DNA from: Ostreococcus lucimarinus CCE9901
Lineage: Eukaryota; Chlorophyta; Mamiellophyceae; Mamiellales; Bathycoccaceae
NCBI RefSeq assembly: GCF_000092065.1
Contig: NC_009364.1
Location: forward strand, 186,001-250,000
DNA: 64,000 nucleotides
Direction: 5' to 3'
The translations under genes and the position numbers were made by a program. This document shows, piece after piece, positions 28,389 through 38,606 of this stretch (its first letter is position 1; the number at the start of each line of letters is the position of its first letter). Below the pieces are notes generated by a model. The model saw only the letters and a list, made by a program, of their open reading frames with translations. It was not told where the DNA came from and searched no databases.

Positions 28389-28700
28389 GCGCGTCGTTGA
28401 TTCTCGTGCCGCGTTCCGCGCGACGCCGGCGTTCGCGCCTCGACGATCGCGCGCTTCGAGCGCGACGACGCGACGCGGCCGCCTTCGCGCGACGCTCGAC
28501 GTTCGCGCGGGCGGTCGCGCGCGAGAGTGCGGTCGCGGTCGCGGCGCGGAATCTCGCAGGGTTACGGCGACGCCCACCCGCGCAAACAGTGCGACACCGA
28601 CGACGCCGACCGCGCGCCCGTTTTTCGCGCGTTTTTCGTCGCGAAAAACCGGCACCGACGCGCGGTCGCGTCACACCGCGACGCGCGACGCGAACGCACC
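28389..28700. other. Bidirectional promoter region of RPB8 and HSP90
   Basis: 312 bp, GC-rich, between divergent starts. It includes an inverted repeat at 28631-28649 described separately. No TATA box seen. Confidence 0.5.
28631..28649. promoter_or_regulatory. Perfect inverted repeat upstream of HSP90
   Basis: GTTTTTCG-TCG-CGAAAAAC, 8-bp arms with a 3-bp spacer, about 50-70 bp before the HSP90 ATG, preceded by another TTTTTCGCGC (28621-28630) that looks like an E2F-type site. The GAA/TTC spacing is not that of a canonical heat-shock element, so the binding factor is unknown. Confidence 0.35.
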
Positions 28701-31319
28701 ATGAGCGAAGACACCGAAACCTTCGCCTTCCAGGCCGAGATCAACCAGCTGTTGTCGTTGATCATCAACGTGCGTCTCGACGCCGACCGCGACCGCGCGC
28801 GCGCCGCGAACGATCGCGGCGTCGCGACGCGCATCGCGATGGCGCGTCGCGGGACGACGGCGCGTCGAACGCATCGACGCGCTCGCGACGCGAGCGAACG
28901 ACTGACGAGGAAATCGTGGATTCGAAACGATCGCAGACGTTTTATTCCAACAAGGAAATCTTCTTGCGCGAGCTCATCAGGTGCGAGGCGCGAACGGCGA
29001 CGCGATTCGCGCGCGATGGCGATCGACGCATCGCGATGCGATGGCGGCGGTTGACTTTACGCGATGACGATGCGCGCGGGCGGGCGCGGGGGGGACGGAC
29101 GCGAGCGCGCGATGCGTGAGAATTCGTTTCGACGGGCGCGCGCGCGGGCGAGGACGCGCGCGCGAGGGATGGGGTAGAAAACGCGCGATCGTGATTCGGG
29201 CGTGCGTTTTCGAGTCATCTTCCAGAAGGGTGAAGAAGGCGCGACGGCGAGGACGAGCGGCGGCGCGCGCGAGCGAGACGCTTGGACGAACGGTGTGACT
29301 GACGACGAACGGTGTGTACGCGCGAATAATAGTAACTCTTCCGATGCGCTCGATAAGATTCGATTCGAGGGCTTGACGGATAAGTCCAAGCTCGAGTCCC
29401 AACCCGAGCTGTTCATTCACGTCGTGCCGGACAAGACGAATAACACGCTGACCATCATCGATAGCGGCGTGGGGATGACCAAGGCGGATCTCGTGAACAA
29501 TCTCGGTACGATCGCGCGTTCTGGTACGAAAGCGTTCATGGAAGCGCTCACCGCGGGGGCGGATATCTCGATGATTGGCCAGTTCGGCGTCGGTTTCTAC
29601 TCGTCGTACTTGGTCGCCGAAAAGGTCGTCGTGTACACCAAGCACAACGACGACGAGGGCTACCGATGGGAATCTCAAGCCGGTGGTTCGTTCACGGTGA
29701 CCAAGGACGCGTCCGCGAACGAACTCGGTCGTGGTACGAAGATGGTGCTTCACTTGAAGGATGATCAGCTCGAGTACCTCGAGGAGCGCCGCCTGAAGGA
29801 TTTGGTCAAGAAGCACTCTGAATTCATCTCGTACCCGATTTCGCTTTGGACCGAGAAGACGACCGAGAAGGAAGTCTCCGACGACGAAGCCGAGGAGGCT
29901 GGCGAGGAAGAAGAGGGCAAGATCACCGAAATCAAGGACGAGGGTGACGAGGTCAAGGAGAAGAAGACGAAGACGATCAAGGAAGTTTCTCACGAGTGGG
30001 CCATCATGAACAAGCAAAAGCCGATTTGGATGCGCGTGCCGGAAGAAATCACCAAGGATGAGTATGCTGCGTTCTACAAGTCGCTCACCAACGATTGGGA
30101 AGAGCAACTTGCGGTGAAGCACTTCGCCGTCGAAGGTCAATTGGAGTTCAAGTCGGTGCTCTTCGTCCCGAAGCGCGCGCCGTTTGATATGTTCGACGGC
30201 AAGAAGAAGTCGAACAACATCAAGTTGTACGTCCGTCGCGTTTTCATCATGGACAACTGCGAGGACATCATTCCGGAATACTTGGGCTTCGTTAAGGGCA
30301 TCGTCGACTCCGAAGATTTGCCGCTCAACATTTCTCGCGAAATGCTCCAGCAAAACAAGATTCTCAAGGTTATCAAGAAGAACATCGTCAAGAAGTGCCT
30401 CGAGATGTTCAATGAAATCGCCGAGAACAAGGATGACTACACCAAGTTCTACGAATCTTTCGGCAAGAACTTGAAGCTCGGTATTCACGAAGATGCGCAA
30501 AACCGCAGCAAGATCGCTGAGTTGATCCGATACTCTTCCACCAAGTCTGGCGAAGAGCAAACGTCGCTCAAGGATTACGTCACGCGCATGAAGGAGGGCC
30601 AAAAGGACATCTACTACATTACCGGCGAATCCAAGAAGGCGGTCGAGAACTCTCCGTTCATCGAGAAGCTCAAGAAGCGTGGCTACGAAGTTCTCTTCAT
30701 GACCGATCCGATCGACGAGTATGCGGTGCAACAGCTCAAGGAGTACGACGGCAAGAAGCTCGTCTCCGTCACCAAGGAAGGTCTGGAGCTCGACGAAACC
30801 GAGGAAGAGAAGAAGCAAAAGGAGGAAGTCAAGGCGCAATACGAGAACTTGTGCCGATTGATCAAGGACATCTTGGGCGACAAGATCGAGAAGTGCGTCG
30901 TCTCCGACCGCGTCGTCGACTCCCCGTGCGTGCTCGTCACCGGCGAATACGGCTGGAGCGCCAACATGGAGCGCATCATGAAGGCGCAAGCGCTTCGCGA
31001 CAACTCCATGGGTAGCTACATGTCGAGCAAGAAGACGATGGAAATCAATCCGGATAACTCCATCATGAAGGAGTTGCGCAAGCGCGCCGATGCGGACAAG
31101 GGTGACAAGACTGTCAAGGATTTGGTCCTCCTCGTATTCGAAACTGCGATGCTCACCTCTGGCTTCTCCTTGGACGAGCCGACGACGTTCGGCGGTCGCA
31201 TCCACCGCATGATCAAGCTCGGTCTCTCCATCGATGAGGACGACGCCCCGGCGGTTGATGACTTGCCCGCGCTCGAGGAAGAAGTCGACGAAGGTTCCCG
31301 CATGGAAGAAGTCGATTAA
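28701..31319 (+). CDS. HSP90: Cytosolic HSP90 chaperone, three exons
   Basis: Exons 28701-28769, 28937-28980 and 29333-31319 give 699 residues. The joins restore the invariant N-terminus: [16 protein letters not shown] / [15 protein letters not shown] / [11 protein letters not shown]. Introns are 167 and 352 nt, with donors GTGCG, branch ACTGAC at 28901 and 29298 and acceptors CAG and TAG 29-30 nt later. The GHKL ATPase motifs are present ([30 protein letters not shown]), an acidic linker ([19 protein letters not shown]), the middle-domain catalytic-loop region [14 protein letters not shown], and the C-terminal MEEVD that recruits TPR co-chaperones, which marks the cytosolic form. Intron 2 is in frame with exon 3, so a naive gene call would mis-start there. 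Confidence 0.97.
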
Positions 31320-31565
31320 TCGCCGCGCGCAGCAGTTGTGTTGACAAAAACGAGAGCGCCGCGTCGGCGGCGAGGATAATAGAAGAAAATACGCACCCCT
31401 CCTTACGAGGCGTCGAGATATACACCATCAACGTGATGTAACGTCAGATTCACGCGCACACGATTCATTCGCTCGACCGCCCTCTCGTCCGCTACGCGCT
31501 CGAACCAGCCCGGCCCAACACCGTCGCGACGAGCGCGACGCGCCGCACACGCCGCCTCCGTCGGC

Positions 31566-32860
31566 ATGGCGCCCGATCGCCGACCCCCCGACGGCAAATG
31601 GGCGCGCGCGCGCATCACGCGGCCGACGTTCGGCGCCATGGCGTCATCCATAGGCGCTGTGGTCGTCCCCGTCGCGATCGCGATGGCGCTCTGCGTGTGG
31701 TTGGTGACGCTGTTGCGCGGTGACGCCACCGAAGACGCGGAGGCGACGAGCGGTGGGGTGATCTCGGCGGTGTACACCGAAAAGGTACGACGATTTAAGA
31801 CGCGCGCGCGGCGAACGGACGATTGAACGACGCGTGGGATGGGAAAACCTGATGTTGGCGCGCCGCGAGAGGGTGTTGAGACGCGGAAACGCGACCTCAT
31901 CGACGATGATACTGACGCACGCGATGTGATTTCGCGAGTAAACAGAGCGGTGATAGCGAGTACGTCAAATTTACGGGTAGTGTGGAGAACGCGGCGGTGT
32001 TCGTGGGGTTCATTACCGCCATGACGTTTGCCCTTTTTCTGCTCTTCAAGTATCGAATGGGCAAGGTGATTTGGGCGTACATGGGCTTCAGCGGATTGTT
32101 GATATTCGGCGTGCTCGGGGGAAATATTCTCATGCGAGTGCTGCAAAAGTTAGATATAGCGATAGATATGGTGACGGTGGGGCTGCTGATGTGGAATTTC
32201 TCAATCGGCGGCGTGCTGATGACATTTTTCTGGCACGGACCTCTGGTGGTGAAGCAAGGATATTTAATTTGTGTGTCCACGATCGTGTCGTTTTACTTCA
32301 CGCAGATTCCCGAGTGGACGACGTGGTCGCTTTTGATCGCGATGGCGCTGTACGATCTGTACGCCGTGCTCACGCCGAACGGGCCGCTCAGGTTGATGGT
32401 GGAGTTGGCGCAAGAGCGCGACGAAGACATTCCCGCGCTCGTGTACGAATCAAGGGGCGGAAGTTTCGGCGACGCGCGCGCTCGCGCGCGGCAAAATTCT
32501 GGTGTATCGGGCGAGGCAGTCGGGGCCGATGGGTCGCCGTACGATCCGTCGTTGGAAGCCGACGACGAAGACGGTGAGTTCGGACTTCCCGATTCCATCA
32601 AACTCGGTCTCGGAGATTTCATCTTCTACAGCGTCCTCGTCGGTCGAGCGGCGATGTGGTCTCCGATCACGTGCGCGTTTTGTTTCATCGCCGTGCTGCT
32701 TGGTTTAGTGCTCACGCTCGTCGCCCTCGGCATGTACGGCAAGGCGCTTCCCGCGCTCCCCGTGTCCATCGCCCTGGGCTCGGCGACGTACTTTCTCTCT
32801 CGATTTTTCCTCGAGCCCGCGATCGTGCAGTCCTACGCCAGGCACTTCCTGTGCGAATAG
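31566..32860 (+). CDS. Presenilin, gamma-secretase-type aspartyl protease, two exons
   Basis: Exons 31566-31784 and 31946-32860, 377 residues (in-frame ATG at 31638 also possible). Donor GTACGA, branch ACTGAC (31911-31916) and acceptor CAG (31945). The join YTEK/SGDSEYVKFTG keeps frame and matches the loop after helix 1 of presenilins. Nine-helix layout with both catalytic Asp motifs (MALYDLYAVL and LGLGDFIFYS) and the PAL motif (KALPALPVSI). The VWNF-like MWNFSIGG and GPLRLMVELAQERDE blocks are also typical. The large loop between the two Asp residues is hydrophilic and disordered. In plants/algae the substrates are little known, and a proteolysis-independent role was reported in moss. Confidence 0.93.
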
Positions 32861-33045
32861 CGCGCGACTCGAATATTTCCCGACGACTCGCGTCGTCGTC
32901 GCCATCCGTAGAATGTAAACTTAGCCAGCCGCGTATTCCGCGCGTCGCGTCCGCCGCGCCCCGACCGGCCCTGGACGACGCGTCCCCACACCCGCGCGCG
33001 CGCCCGGTCGCGCCGATCGCCCCGTCGCGCTCGATTTCGACCGCG

Positions 33046-33557
33046 ATGTCCCTCGTCGTCGCGCGCGCGTCGACGCGCGCGCCGACGCGCGCCGGCGCGT
33101 CCGCGCGTCCGTCCCATCCGTCCCGCTCGAGGTTTCCCGCTCGAGGTTTGTCCCCAGTCTGTCGAAGCTCGGCGAGCGGAGACGGCGTCCCCGACCCGAT
33201 CAGCGCGCGCGAGAAAGCCGACGCCGCGCGCAAAGCCCTGCAGGGCGCGCTCGGGAACAAGCGCGACGTCCTGAGCAAGTTCGACGGCGGAGGAAAGGGC
33301 GGCGGGCCGCTGGACTGGTTCTTCGGCGGCGGCGGCGGCGACGACGACGGCGAAAACGCGCAAGCGCGAAAAATCGCCAACTGGGTCTTCCTCGCCTTCG
33401 TGGTGCTTTTGTTGTTCAAACCAGTCACCGCGGTGATCGTGAATGCGGTGTATTACGCGTTCGGGTGGCGCACGGGACGAGAGGCGCCGACGGAGGCGGA
33501 GCTCGCGGCGATGAACGCGCCCGCGGACGCGAGCGTGATATCAAAGTACGCCGCCGA

Positions 33558-33597
<40 letters not shown>

Positions 33598-33600
33598 TAG
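33046..33600 (+). CDS. Plastid-like single-pass membrane protein with poly-Asp tail
   Basis: 184 residues from the ATG at 33046. Residues ~1-50 form a plastid transit-like peptide (MSLVVARASTRAPTRAGAS). After a helix (AREKADAARKALQGAL) and a Gly/Asp-rich loop comes one membrane segment (NWVFLAFVVLLLFKPVTAVI) and VYYAFGWRTGREAPTEAE. The protein ends in 13 consecutive Asp residues plus Ala. I do not recognise the family; the PLDWFFGGG...helix layout suggests a thylakoid or envelope protein. No functional motif. Confidence 0.7.
33556..33594 (+). repeat. GAC trinucleotide run (poly-Asp)
   Basis: GAT followed by twelve GAC codons, at the very end of the plastid-like membrane protein gene. Likely length-variable. 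Confidence 0.9.
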
Positions 33601-33727
33601 TTAAATTTGTTTGTTGCTTGTATTAGACGTAACATCGTAGGCGGAGGTATTTCCCGCGGCGTCGTTCCGCGGCTCGTCGACGAAGCCGAGCGCGCCGCGC
33701 GCCCCTCCTCACATTCGCGCACGCACC

Positions 33728-34363
33728 ATGGTCAAGCAAATCGCCAGCGCGGAAGAATTCGCCGCCATTAAAGCGGCCGGTAAACCGGTGCGTGCGTCGA
33801 CGCGCGATCGCGCGCGAATCGACGTCGACCGCGACGCGATCGCACTCGGCACCGTCTCGGAATGCGAACGCGCGATCGACGCGCGCGACGCGACGTTCGT
33901 CGAGCGAGGCGCGCGCGCGCGGGTCTGAAACGTGCGCGTCGTCATCGCGCGTCGATGCGCGGCGTCGCGCTCGCGCTCCACGCGTCTGGAACGATGCATT
34001 CGAACGCGTCGCGCGGCGGCGATCGATCGATCGCCGCGCGAAAACCGACGCGAGCCGAGCGAAGACTGACGACGTCACGCCGCGAACGCGCGTCGCGCGA
34101 AACAGGTCGTCGTTGATTTCACCGCGAGCTGGTGCGGACCGTGCAAGTCCATCGCGCCGTTCTTCGAGGAATTGGCGGCCAAGTACCCAGAAGTTGAATT
34201 CGTCAAGATCGACGTCGACGAACTCGAAGACGTCGCGGCCGAGTGCGGAATCTCCGCGATGCCGACGTTCCAAGTGTACTCCAACGGCGTGAAGGTTTCT
34301 GAAATGACTGGTGCGGACAAGGACAAGCTGTCCGCGCTCGTCAAGGATGCCAACGAGTTGTAG
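33728..34363 (+). CDS. Thioredoxin h-type, two exons
   Basis: Exons 33728-33787 and 34106-34363 give a 105-residue thioredoxin without leader, hence probably cytosolic. Exon 1 encodes MVKQIASAEEFAAIKAAGKP; exon 2 starts VVVDFTASWCGPCKSIAPFF with the WCGPC active site (Cys30 and Cys33). The cis-proline loop SAMPTFQVYSNG is intact. The 318-nt intron has donor GTGCGT, branch ACTGAC (34065-34070) and acceptor CAG 35 nt later. The intron is long relative to the gene and is read by several shadow ORFs. It would reduce disulfides using NADPH-thioredoxin reductase. Confidence 0.95.
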
Positions 34364-34401
34364 GTGGATGAAGCGCGCGCTAGACGTACGAAAAGTTCAG
34401 G

Positions 34402-34406
34402 TGTAA
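34402..34406 (+). terminator. TGTAA poly(A)-signal candidate after thioredoxin
   Basis: 39 nt after the thioredoxin stop codon. Confidence 0.5.
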
Positions 34407-34498
34407 TCAGAGCGTCACTCGCGAACGTTTCAATTTATTTATCCGCTCGCGCGTTCGGGTTCCTTAATATTTCGCATTAAAATGAATCAAGCATTAAC

Positions 34499-35824
34499 CT
34501 AGGCCACGGGACTCCCGCCGTCGTCGTCGTCTCCGGACGGGAGCGAGGCCCCGGGCGGGCCCGTCGGACCGCGCGGCGTGGGGGTCAACAGTTTGGGGTT
34601 GTAACCGTCGATGTAAGTTTCGGATTGGCGCAAAAACGCGCCGAACGCCACGGCTTCGAGCACAAGGCGACGCTGCGACGCATATGCGAGCGTGAGCGTC
34701 TGTACTTTCTTCTCCGCGACCGCGTCGTTCACCGCATCCATGAGCTCTTCCGGGGTCACCGCGTTCATGCCCACCGCGTCTTGCATCTCGCGTTGCAAAT
34801 CTTCGATCGAACCGAACAACGCGCCGGTTTGGCGCTCGGCCACTTGTACGCCCTCCATGGAAACGATGCGCGCCGTTTGCGCCAACGTGGACTGATCAAA
34901 GTTCTGAATGTATTGCTTCAGAGTGAGTTGACTCCCCGTCCCGCTCGAGGGGGCGCTGTCGCTGAACAAGTCGAAATCCTCGCCGCCAAAGTTTTGCGGC
35001 GCCGCGTCAGCCTCGTCGATGGAATCCATCGCGCTGGCGCTGTTGAACAAGCGTTCGAGCGCCATGGCGCTCTCCATCGGGTCCATGGGCAAAGTGCCCA
35101 CCATGCGATCGAGCTGGAACCGCTTATCCGCGCGCGTGACAAAGTATCCAAACATGATCGACGCCGCGTACACCTGCGCCGCCTGAAGCTTGGACATCCG
35201 CACGAGCTGCGACGAGTACGCGTTCTCCCCCGCCCCTCCCAACACGGCCATCAGGTGTTCTCGCACCATGTCCAGCGCCTCCTTGCTGTGCACGCCGTCC
35301 GTCAACCGATTCAAATCGATCCCCTTCAGCATCGTCGTCTCGTCCAACGGCGGCAACATATCCACGCCGACGCTCAAAAACTTTTGAATGATCGTCGTGT
35401 ACATGATATCCTCCAGCCCGTTCCTCCGCTCCAGCGCCCGCACGTCCGCGATTCGTTTAAACAGCACCAACTGCTCCGTCTTCGCCTCCTCGCTCGCGCT
35501 CTTCGCCTCGCGTTCGACTTCCTCGCCCAGCCCGTCCAACTGCGAATCCACCGCCGCGTCGAACATCTCCGGCGCCGTTCGCAGTATGTACGCCAGCTGC
35601 TGCCCTCGCGGGCTCTCCGGCGTGCTCGGCGCTTTCAGTCCCGCCGCTGGATTCGTCTCCGCGTCCCCGAAGCCGTCGCCGCGTCCCGTCGCGCGCGCGC
35701 GTCCCGTCGCCCTCGCCCTCGCCGCGCGTCCCGCGTCCCATCGTCCGCGCGCGCGCGTCGCCGTCGCGCGCGCGCGCGCGCGCGTCGCCTCGAGCGTCGC
35801 TCGACCGATCGTCGCCGTCGCCAT
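34499..35824 (-). CDS. DUF760-family plastid protein
   Basis: 441 residues from the ATG at 35824, which opens an Arg/Ala/Thr-rich transit-like leader. The two DUF760-like helical repeats appear as KTEQLVLFKRIADVRALERR with IMYTTIIQKFLSVGVDMLPP, and later LFGSIEDLQREMQDAVGMNA with SQRRLVLEAVAFGAFLRQSE. AAQVYAASIMFGYFVTRADK is another family block. The tail is Pro/Gly/Asp-rich. Plant relatives are described as UV-B-induced or plastid proteins without known biochemistry. Start at 35887 would add an Arg-rich stretch unlike a leader. Divergent from the TCAIM-like gene. Confidence 0.72.
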   Translation of the reverse strand: MATATIGRATLEATRARARATATRARGRWDAGRAARARATGRARATGRGDGFGDAETNPAAGLKAPSTPESPRGQQLAYILRTAPEMFDAAVDSQLDGLGEEVEREAKSASEEAKTEQLVLFKRIADVRALERRNGLEDIMYTTIIQKFLSVGVDMLPPLDETTMLKGIDLNRLTDGVHSKEALDMVREHLMAVLGGAGENAYSSQLVRMSKLQAAQVYAASIMFGYFVTRADKRFQLDRMVGTLPMDPMESAMALERLFNSASAMDSIDEADAAPQNFGGEDFDLFSDSAPSSGTGSQLTLKQYIQNFDQSTLAQTARIVSMEGVQVAERQTGALFGSIEDLQREMQDAVGMNAVTPEELMDAVNDAVAEKKVQTLTLAYASQRRLVLEAVAFGAFLRQSETYIDGYNPKLLTPTPRGPTGPPGASLPSGDDDDGGSPVA

Positions 35825-35949
35825 CGCCGTCGCGCGCGTCGTCGCGCCGCGTCGTCGTCTGTCGACGCGCGGCGAAACAATTTCCAAAACATTCGCGCGT
35901 CGCCACCGCGCGACGCGCGACGACGGCGACGCGCGCGCGTCGCGCGAGC

Positions 35950-36819
35950 ATGGCGACGCGCGCGCTTCGCGCGATGGCGACGCGCGCGACGCGCGCGACG
36001 GCGACGGCGACGCCGACGCTTCGACAATCGATGACGGCGCTCGTGCGACTCGTGCACCCGGACGTGCTCGCGGCGACGCACCCCGAGCACGCGCGCGCGA
36101 ACGGCGACGCGCTGGCGCACCTGCAGGGGACGCTGGACGACGCGCGCGGGCGAGGGGCGCTGCCGGGGGCGAGGGTGCGGCGATTGCGATTTTACGTGCG
36201 GGACGACGCGCGCGCGGAGGGCGTGCGAGACGTCGGGTTCACGCTGCGCACGACGGGAGGGGACTGTCGAAACGTGATGCGACGGGATTTGGGCGCGCTG
36301 TTCGCGCAGGTGGGGATCGAGCGGGAGTTCGAGTGGGGGGAGGGCGATTGGGGCGCGACGCGGACGGAGACGGAGGCGGAGGACGAAGGCGCGCGAGGAC
36401 GCGGGGAGGGCGAGACGTCGAGGTCGAGCGAGACGCCGGAGGTGGCGCAGGCGTACAGAGAACAGACGACGACGAACGCGGGGGGCGGTGGGACGCGGAC
36501 GAGGGACGTGCACGAGGCGCTCAAGGCGTTGGATCCCGCGTTCGAGGGCGTCGCCGCCGTCGCGTGGTTGCGCGACGCGAGCGAAAACGCGGACGAGGGC
36601 GAACGGAAGCGCATCGTCATGTTTGAGGTGATTCCGCATCTCGTGCGCGAGGGATGGAATCTGAAGGGCGAGACGCTGGAGGCGATTTGGCGCGGCGAAC
36701 GCGACGAGAAGGTTTTATTGGACGGGTTGGACGGCGGCAGCGCGTTGGCCGTCGTGTCCATTTTAAAGCACACGAAGAATCTCGAGCGCATGTACGGACC
36801 AGCGCCGCGGAAGGATTAG
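35950..36819 (+). CDS. TCAIM-like protein with DUF4460 domain
   Basis: 289 residues. The leader MATRALRAMATRATRATATA looks mitochondrial. Residues ~24-130 match the DUF4460 pattern of T-cell activation inhibitor, mitochondrial (TCAIM): SMTALVRLVHPDVLAATHPE, NGDALAHLQGTLDD and VRRLRFYVRDDARAEG. A variable acidic linker follows, then a conserved-looking C-terminal region (ALKALDPAFEGVAAVAWLRD, PHLVREGWNLKGETLEAIWR). The VHPD near the start resembles the HPD of J domains but no J fold is evident. Molecular role unknown. Confidence 0.65.
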   Translation: MATRALRAMATRATRATATATPTLRQSMTALVRLVHPDVLAATHPEHARANGDALAHLQGTLDDARGRGALPGARVRRLRFYVRDDARAEGVRDVGFTLRTTGGDCRNVMRRDLGALFAQVGIEREFEWGEGDWGATRTETEAEDEGARGRGEGETSRSSETPEVAQAYREQTTTNAGGGGTRTRDVHEALKALDPAFEGVAAVAWLRDASENADEGERKRIVMFEVIPHLVREGWNLKGETLEAIWRGERDEKVLLDGLDGGSALAVVSILKHTKNLERMYGPAPRKD

Positions 36820-36863
36820 GACGTAGAATCGATCGTCCGCTAGGTACGAGTAGGTAGCGCTTG

Positions 36864-36868
36864 TGTAA
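36864..36868 (+). terminator. TGTAA poly(A)-signal candidate after the TCAIM-like gene
   Basis: 45 nt after the stop codon. Confidence 0.45.
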
Positions 36869-36929
36869 ATAGTTAGCGAAAGATGTCGAGGTGATGTATC
36901 GTTACAAACAAGTGCGTCGTCGTGATAAT

Positions 36930-38606
36930 TCAGAATATTTGCGCGTTTCCTTGGCGAAGATTTTCGTTATCGTCTCGTTCGTAAGCGACCACGTAGCACT
37001 CGCGTTCGAATTCTTGAAGCGAGTTGAAAATGAGCTCATCGCGCGCCACGTAGGAAGTCACGCGCTCGTCGTCGTAAGTCTTCCACGCCTTCGATTTGCG
37101 CTCGCGGATGTGCGCGACGAAGTGCCCGAGCTCAACCGTGTTCCCGTGGTGCGAGATGACGGCGAGCAAGTCGAACGGTCTCGTAGCCGCCACCGATCGC
37201 GTGTTGTGACGCTTCACACCCGGGGTATCGGGCGAACTTTTGGACGCGTTGTTAGCGTGTTCGAGATCCGAATCGTCTCCAGACGATTTGGGGACGACGA
37301 TTTCGGCGGCGGCGGATCCAGCGTGCATCAGCGACATCTTTGAAGGAAGACGAATCGAAGCCGTGAGCTTTTGCAAACGCAACACACCGCGCGCTATCAC
37401 CGCATTGAATCGCTTGAGGTGCAAGAGGAGGAATTTCGGCTCTGAGACGATTTGTCGAGTCGAGATTGCGAACAAGCATCCACACGAACACTTGCGTTCG
37501 AGCTTTTCTGGAATGAAGTACCGATCGAGCAGCGCGTCGACAGACTCGTTCTCGTCGATGATGAGCTGCAACGTCAGCATGTACATCGATTCGTCCATCA
37601 CGCTCCTTTCGCCGCAGCTGACGCACGATAGCGCGTGCTCGATGCGCCACGCGAAGTTTTGTCGACTCGGACAGTGCGCCGCGTCGTCACCCATTTCGCG
37701 CTCGATCGTGTCCAACATTTGCGTCATGAATTCCATTGCGTCGTGTTGATCGAACTCTCCGTACTCGTCCCGCACGCGACCCATTTCGCGCTTCACGCCC
37801 GACGCGCTCAACTCGCTCGCGTCCGATCTGAAAAACTCGCCGAGCGCGGCGAGTAACGGTTTACCGTCCTCGTCTCCAGACACCTCGTGAACCGACTCCA
37901 CGAATCCACGCATGCTTCGCAACAACTGCAAAGACGCGGCGATGTAGCACGAATTCCCTAAATTTTCAATCCCGCCCGTCTCGCGCGCCGGTCGCCGTCG
38001 CTCGCTCCGCGCCGTCTCGCGCTCCCACGCCGACATGTGCTTCCCCTCGCTCGCCACCCCTCGCCACATCTGCGCGTCGAACCCCTCGCATCGAGTCCTT
38101 TTCTTTCTCTCGTACGTCACGACGTCGTGATTCACGCGCGCCGCGCCGCGCGTGAACGATCGATCCCGGTCGCCGCCGTATCCGCGCGCTCGCGCCGCCT
38201 CGGTCGTCTCGGACCAATCGAGCGCGTTCGCCCGCCCCCACGCCTCCGTCGCGTCGCGCCGCATCGCCTCGTCGCGCCGGTACGCGTCGTCGATCGCGTC
38301 GTCCGCGATCGCGTCGTCCGCGAACGCGAACCACGCGCTGAGATCGCGCGCGTCGCTCGGCGACGCGTCGTCGAACAATCGTCGATTGGTGTCCTCGGAC
38401 GCGACGACGGGCGTCTTCAGCGGCAACGCGCCGCGGTTCGCGCGCGGTTCGCGCGGCGCGCGCGCGGCGCGCGCGCGTCTCGATTTCGCGCCGCCGTAGC
38501 CGCGGCCGCGGCCGCCGCCGCGCGCGCGCGCGTCGTCGTCGTCGTCGGTGACTCGCATCGAGTCGTCGCGAAGTGACTTCAGTCGGCGGCGCGCGGCGCG
38601 CGGCAT
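36930..38606 (-). CDS. Ubiquitin-specific protease (USP/UBP, peptidase C19)
   Basis: 558 residues from the ATG at 38606 (second in-frame ATG 38558). An Arg/Asp-rich disordered N-terminus (~1-215) precedes the USP domain. The Cys box is GIENLGNSCYIAASLQLLRS (catalytic Cys with Ser in place of the usual Thr before it). FDQHDAMEFMTQMLDTIE is the QQDA-like block; CVSCGER and CSCGC are the zinc Cys pairs; PKFLLLHLKRF is conserved; the His box is HHGNTVELGHFVAHI. So the catalytic set appears complete. It would remove ubiquitin from proteins; the substrate is unknown. Its start codon overlaps that of the divergent PIG-C gene. Confidence 0.9.
   Translation of the reverse strand: MPRAARRRLKSLRDDSMRVTDDDDDARARGGGRGRGYGGAKSRRARAARAPREPRANRGALPLKTPVVASEDTNRRLFDDASPSDARDLSAWFAFADDAIADDAIDDAYRRDEAMRRDATEAWGRANALDWSETTEAARARGYGGDRDRSFTRGAARVNHDVVTYERKKRTRCEGFDAQMWRGVASEGKHMSAWERETARSERRRPARETGGIENLGNSCYIAASLQLLRSMRGFVESVHEVSGDEDGKPLLAALGEFFRSDASELSASGVKREMGRVRDEYGEFDQHDAMEFMTQMLDTIEREMGDDAAHCPSRQNFAWRIEHALSCVSCGERSVMDESMYMLTLQLIIDENESVDALLDRYFIPEKLERKCSCGCLFAISTRQIVSEPKFLLLHLKRFNAVIARGVLRLQKLTASIRLPSKMSLMHAGSAAAEIVVPKSSGDDSDLEHANNASKSSPDTPGVKRHNTRSVAATRPFDLLAVISHHGNTVELGHFVAHIRERKSKAWKTYDDERVTSYVARDELIFNSLQEFERECYVVAYERDDNENLRQGNAQIF

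Noticed and set aside
29202-29332. HSP90 start within intron 2
   Set aside because: The preceding exons with perfect splice signals supply the conserved N-terminus; this stretch is in-frame intron.
28977-31205. 742-residue antisense ORF opposite HSP90
   Set aside because: It is the reverse frame of a highly conserved gene with strong codon bias; no family character.
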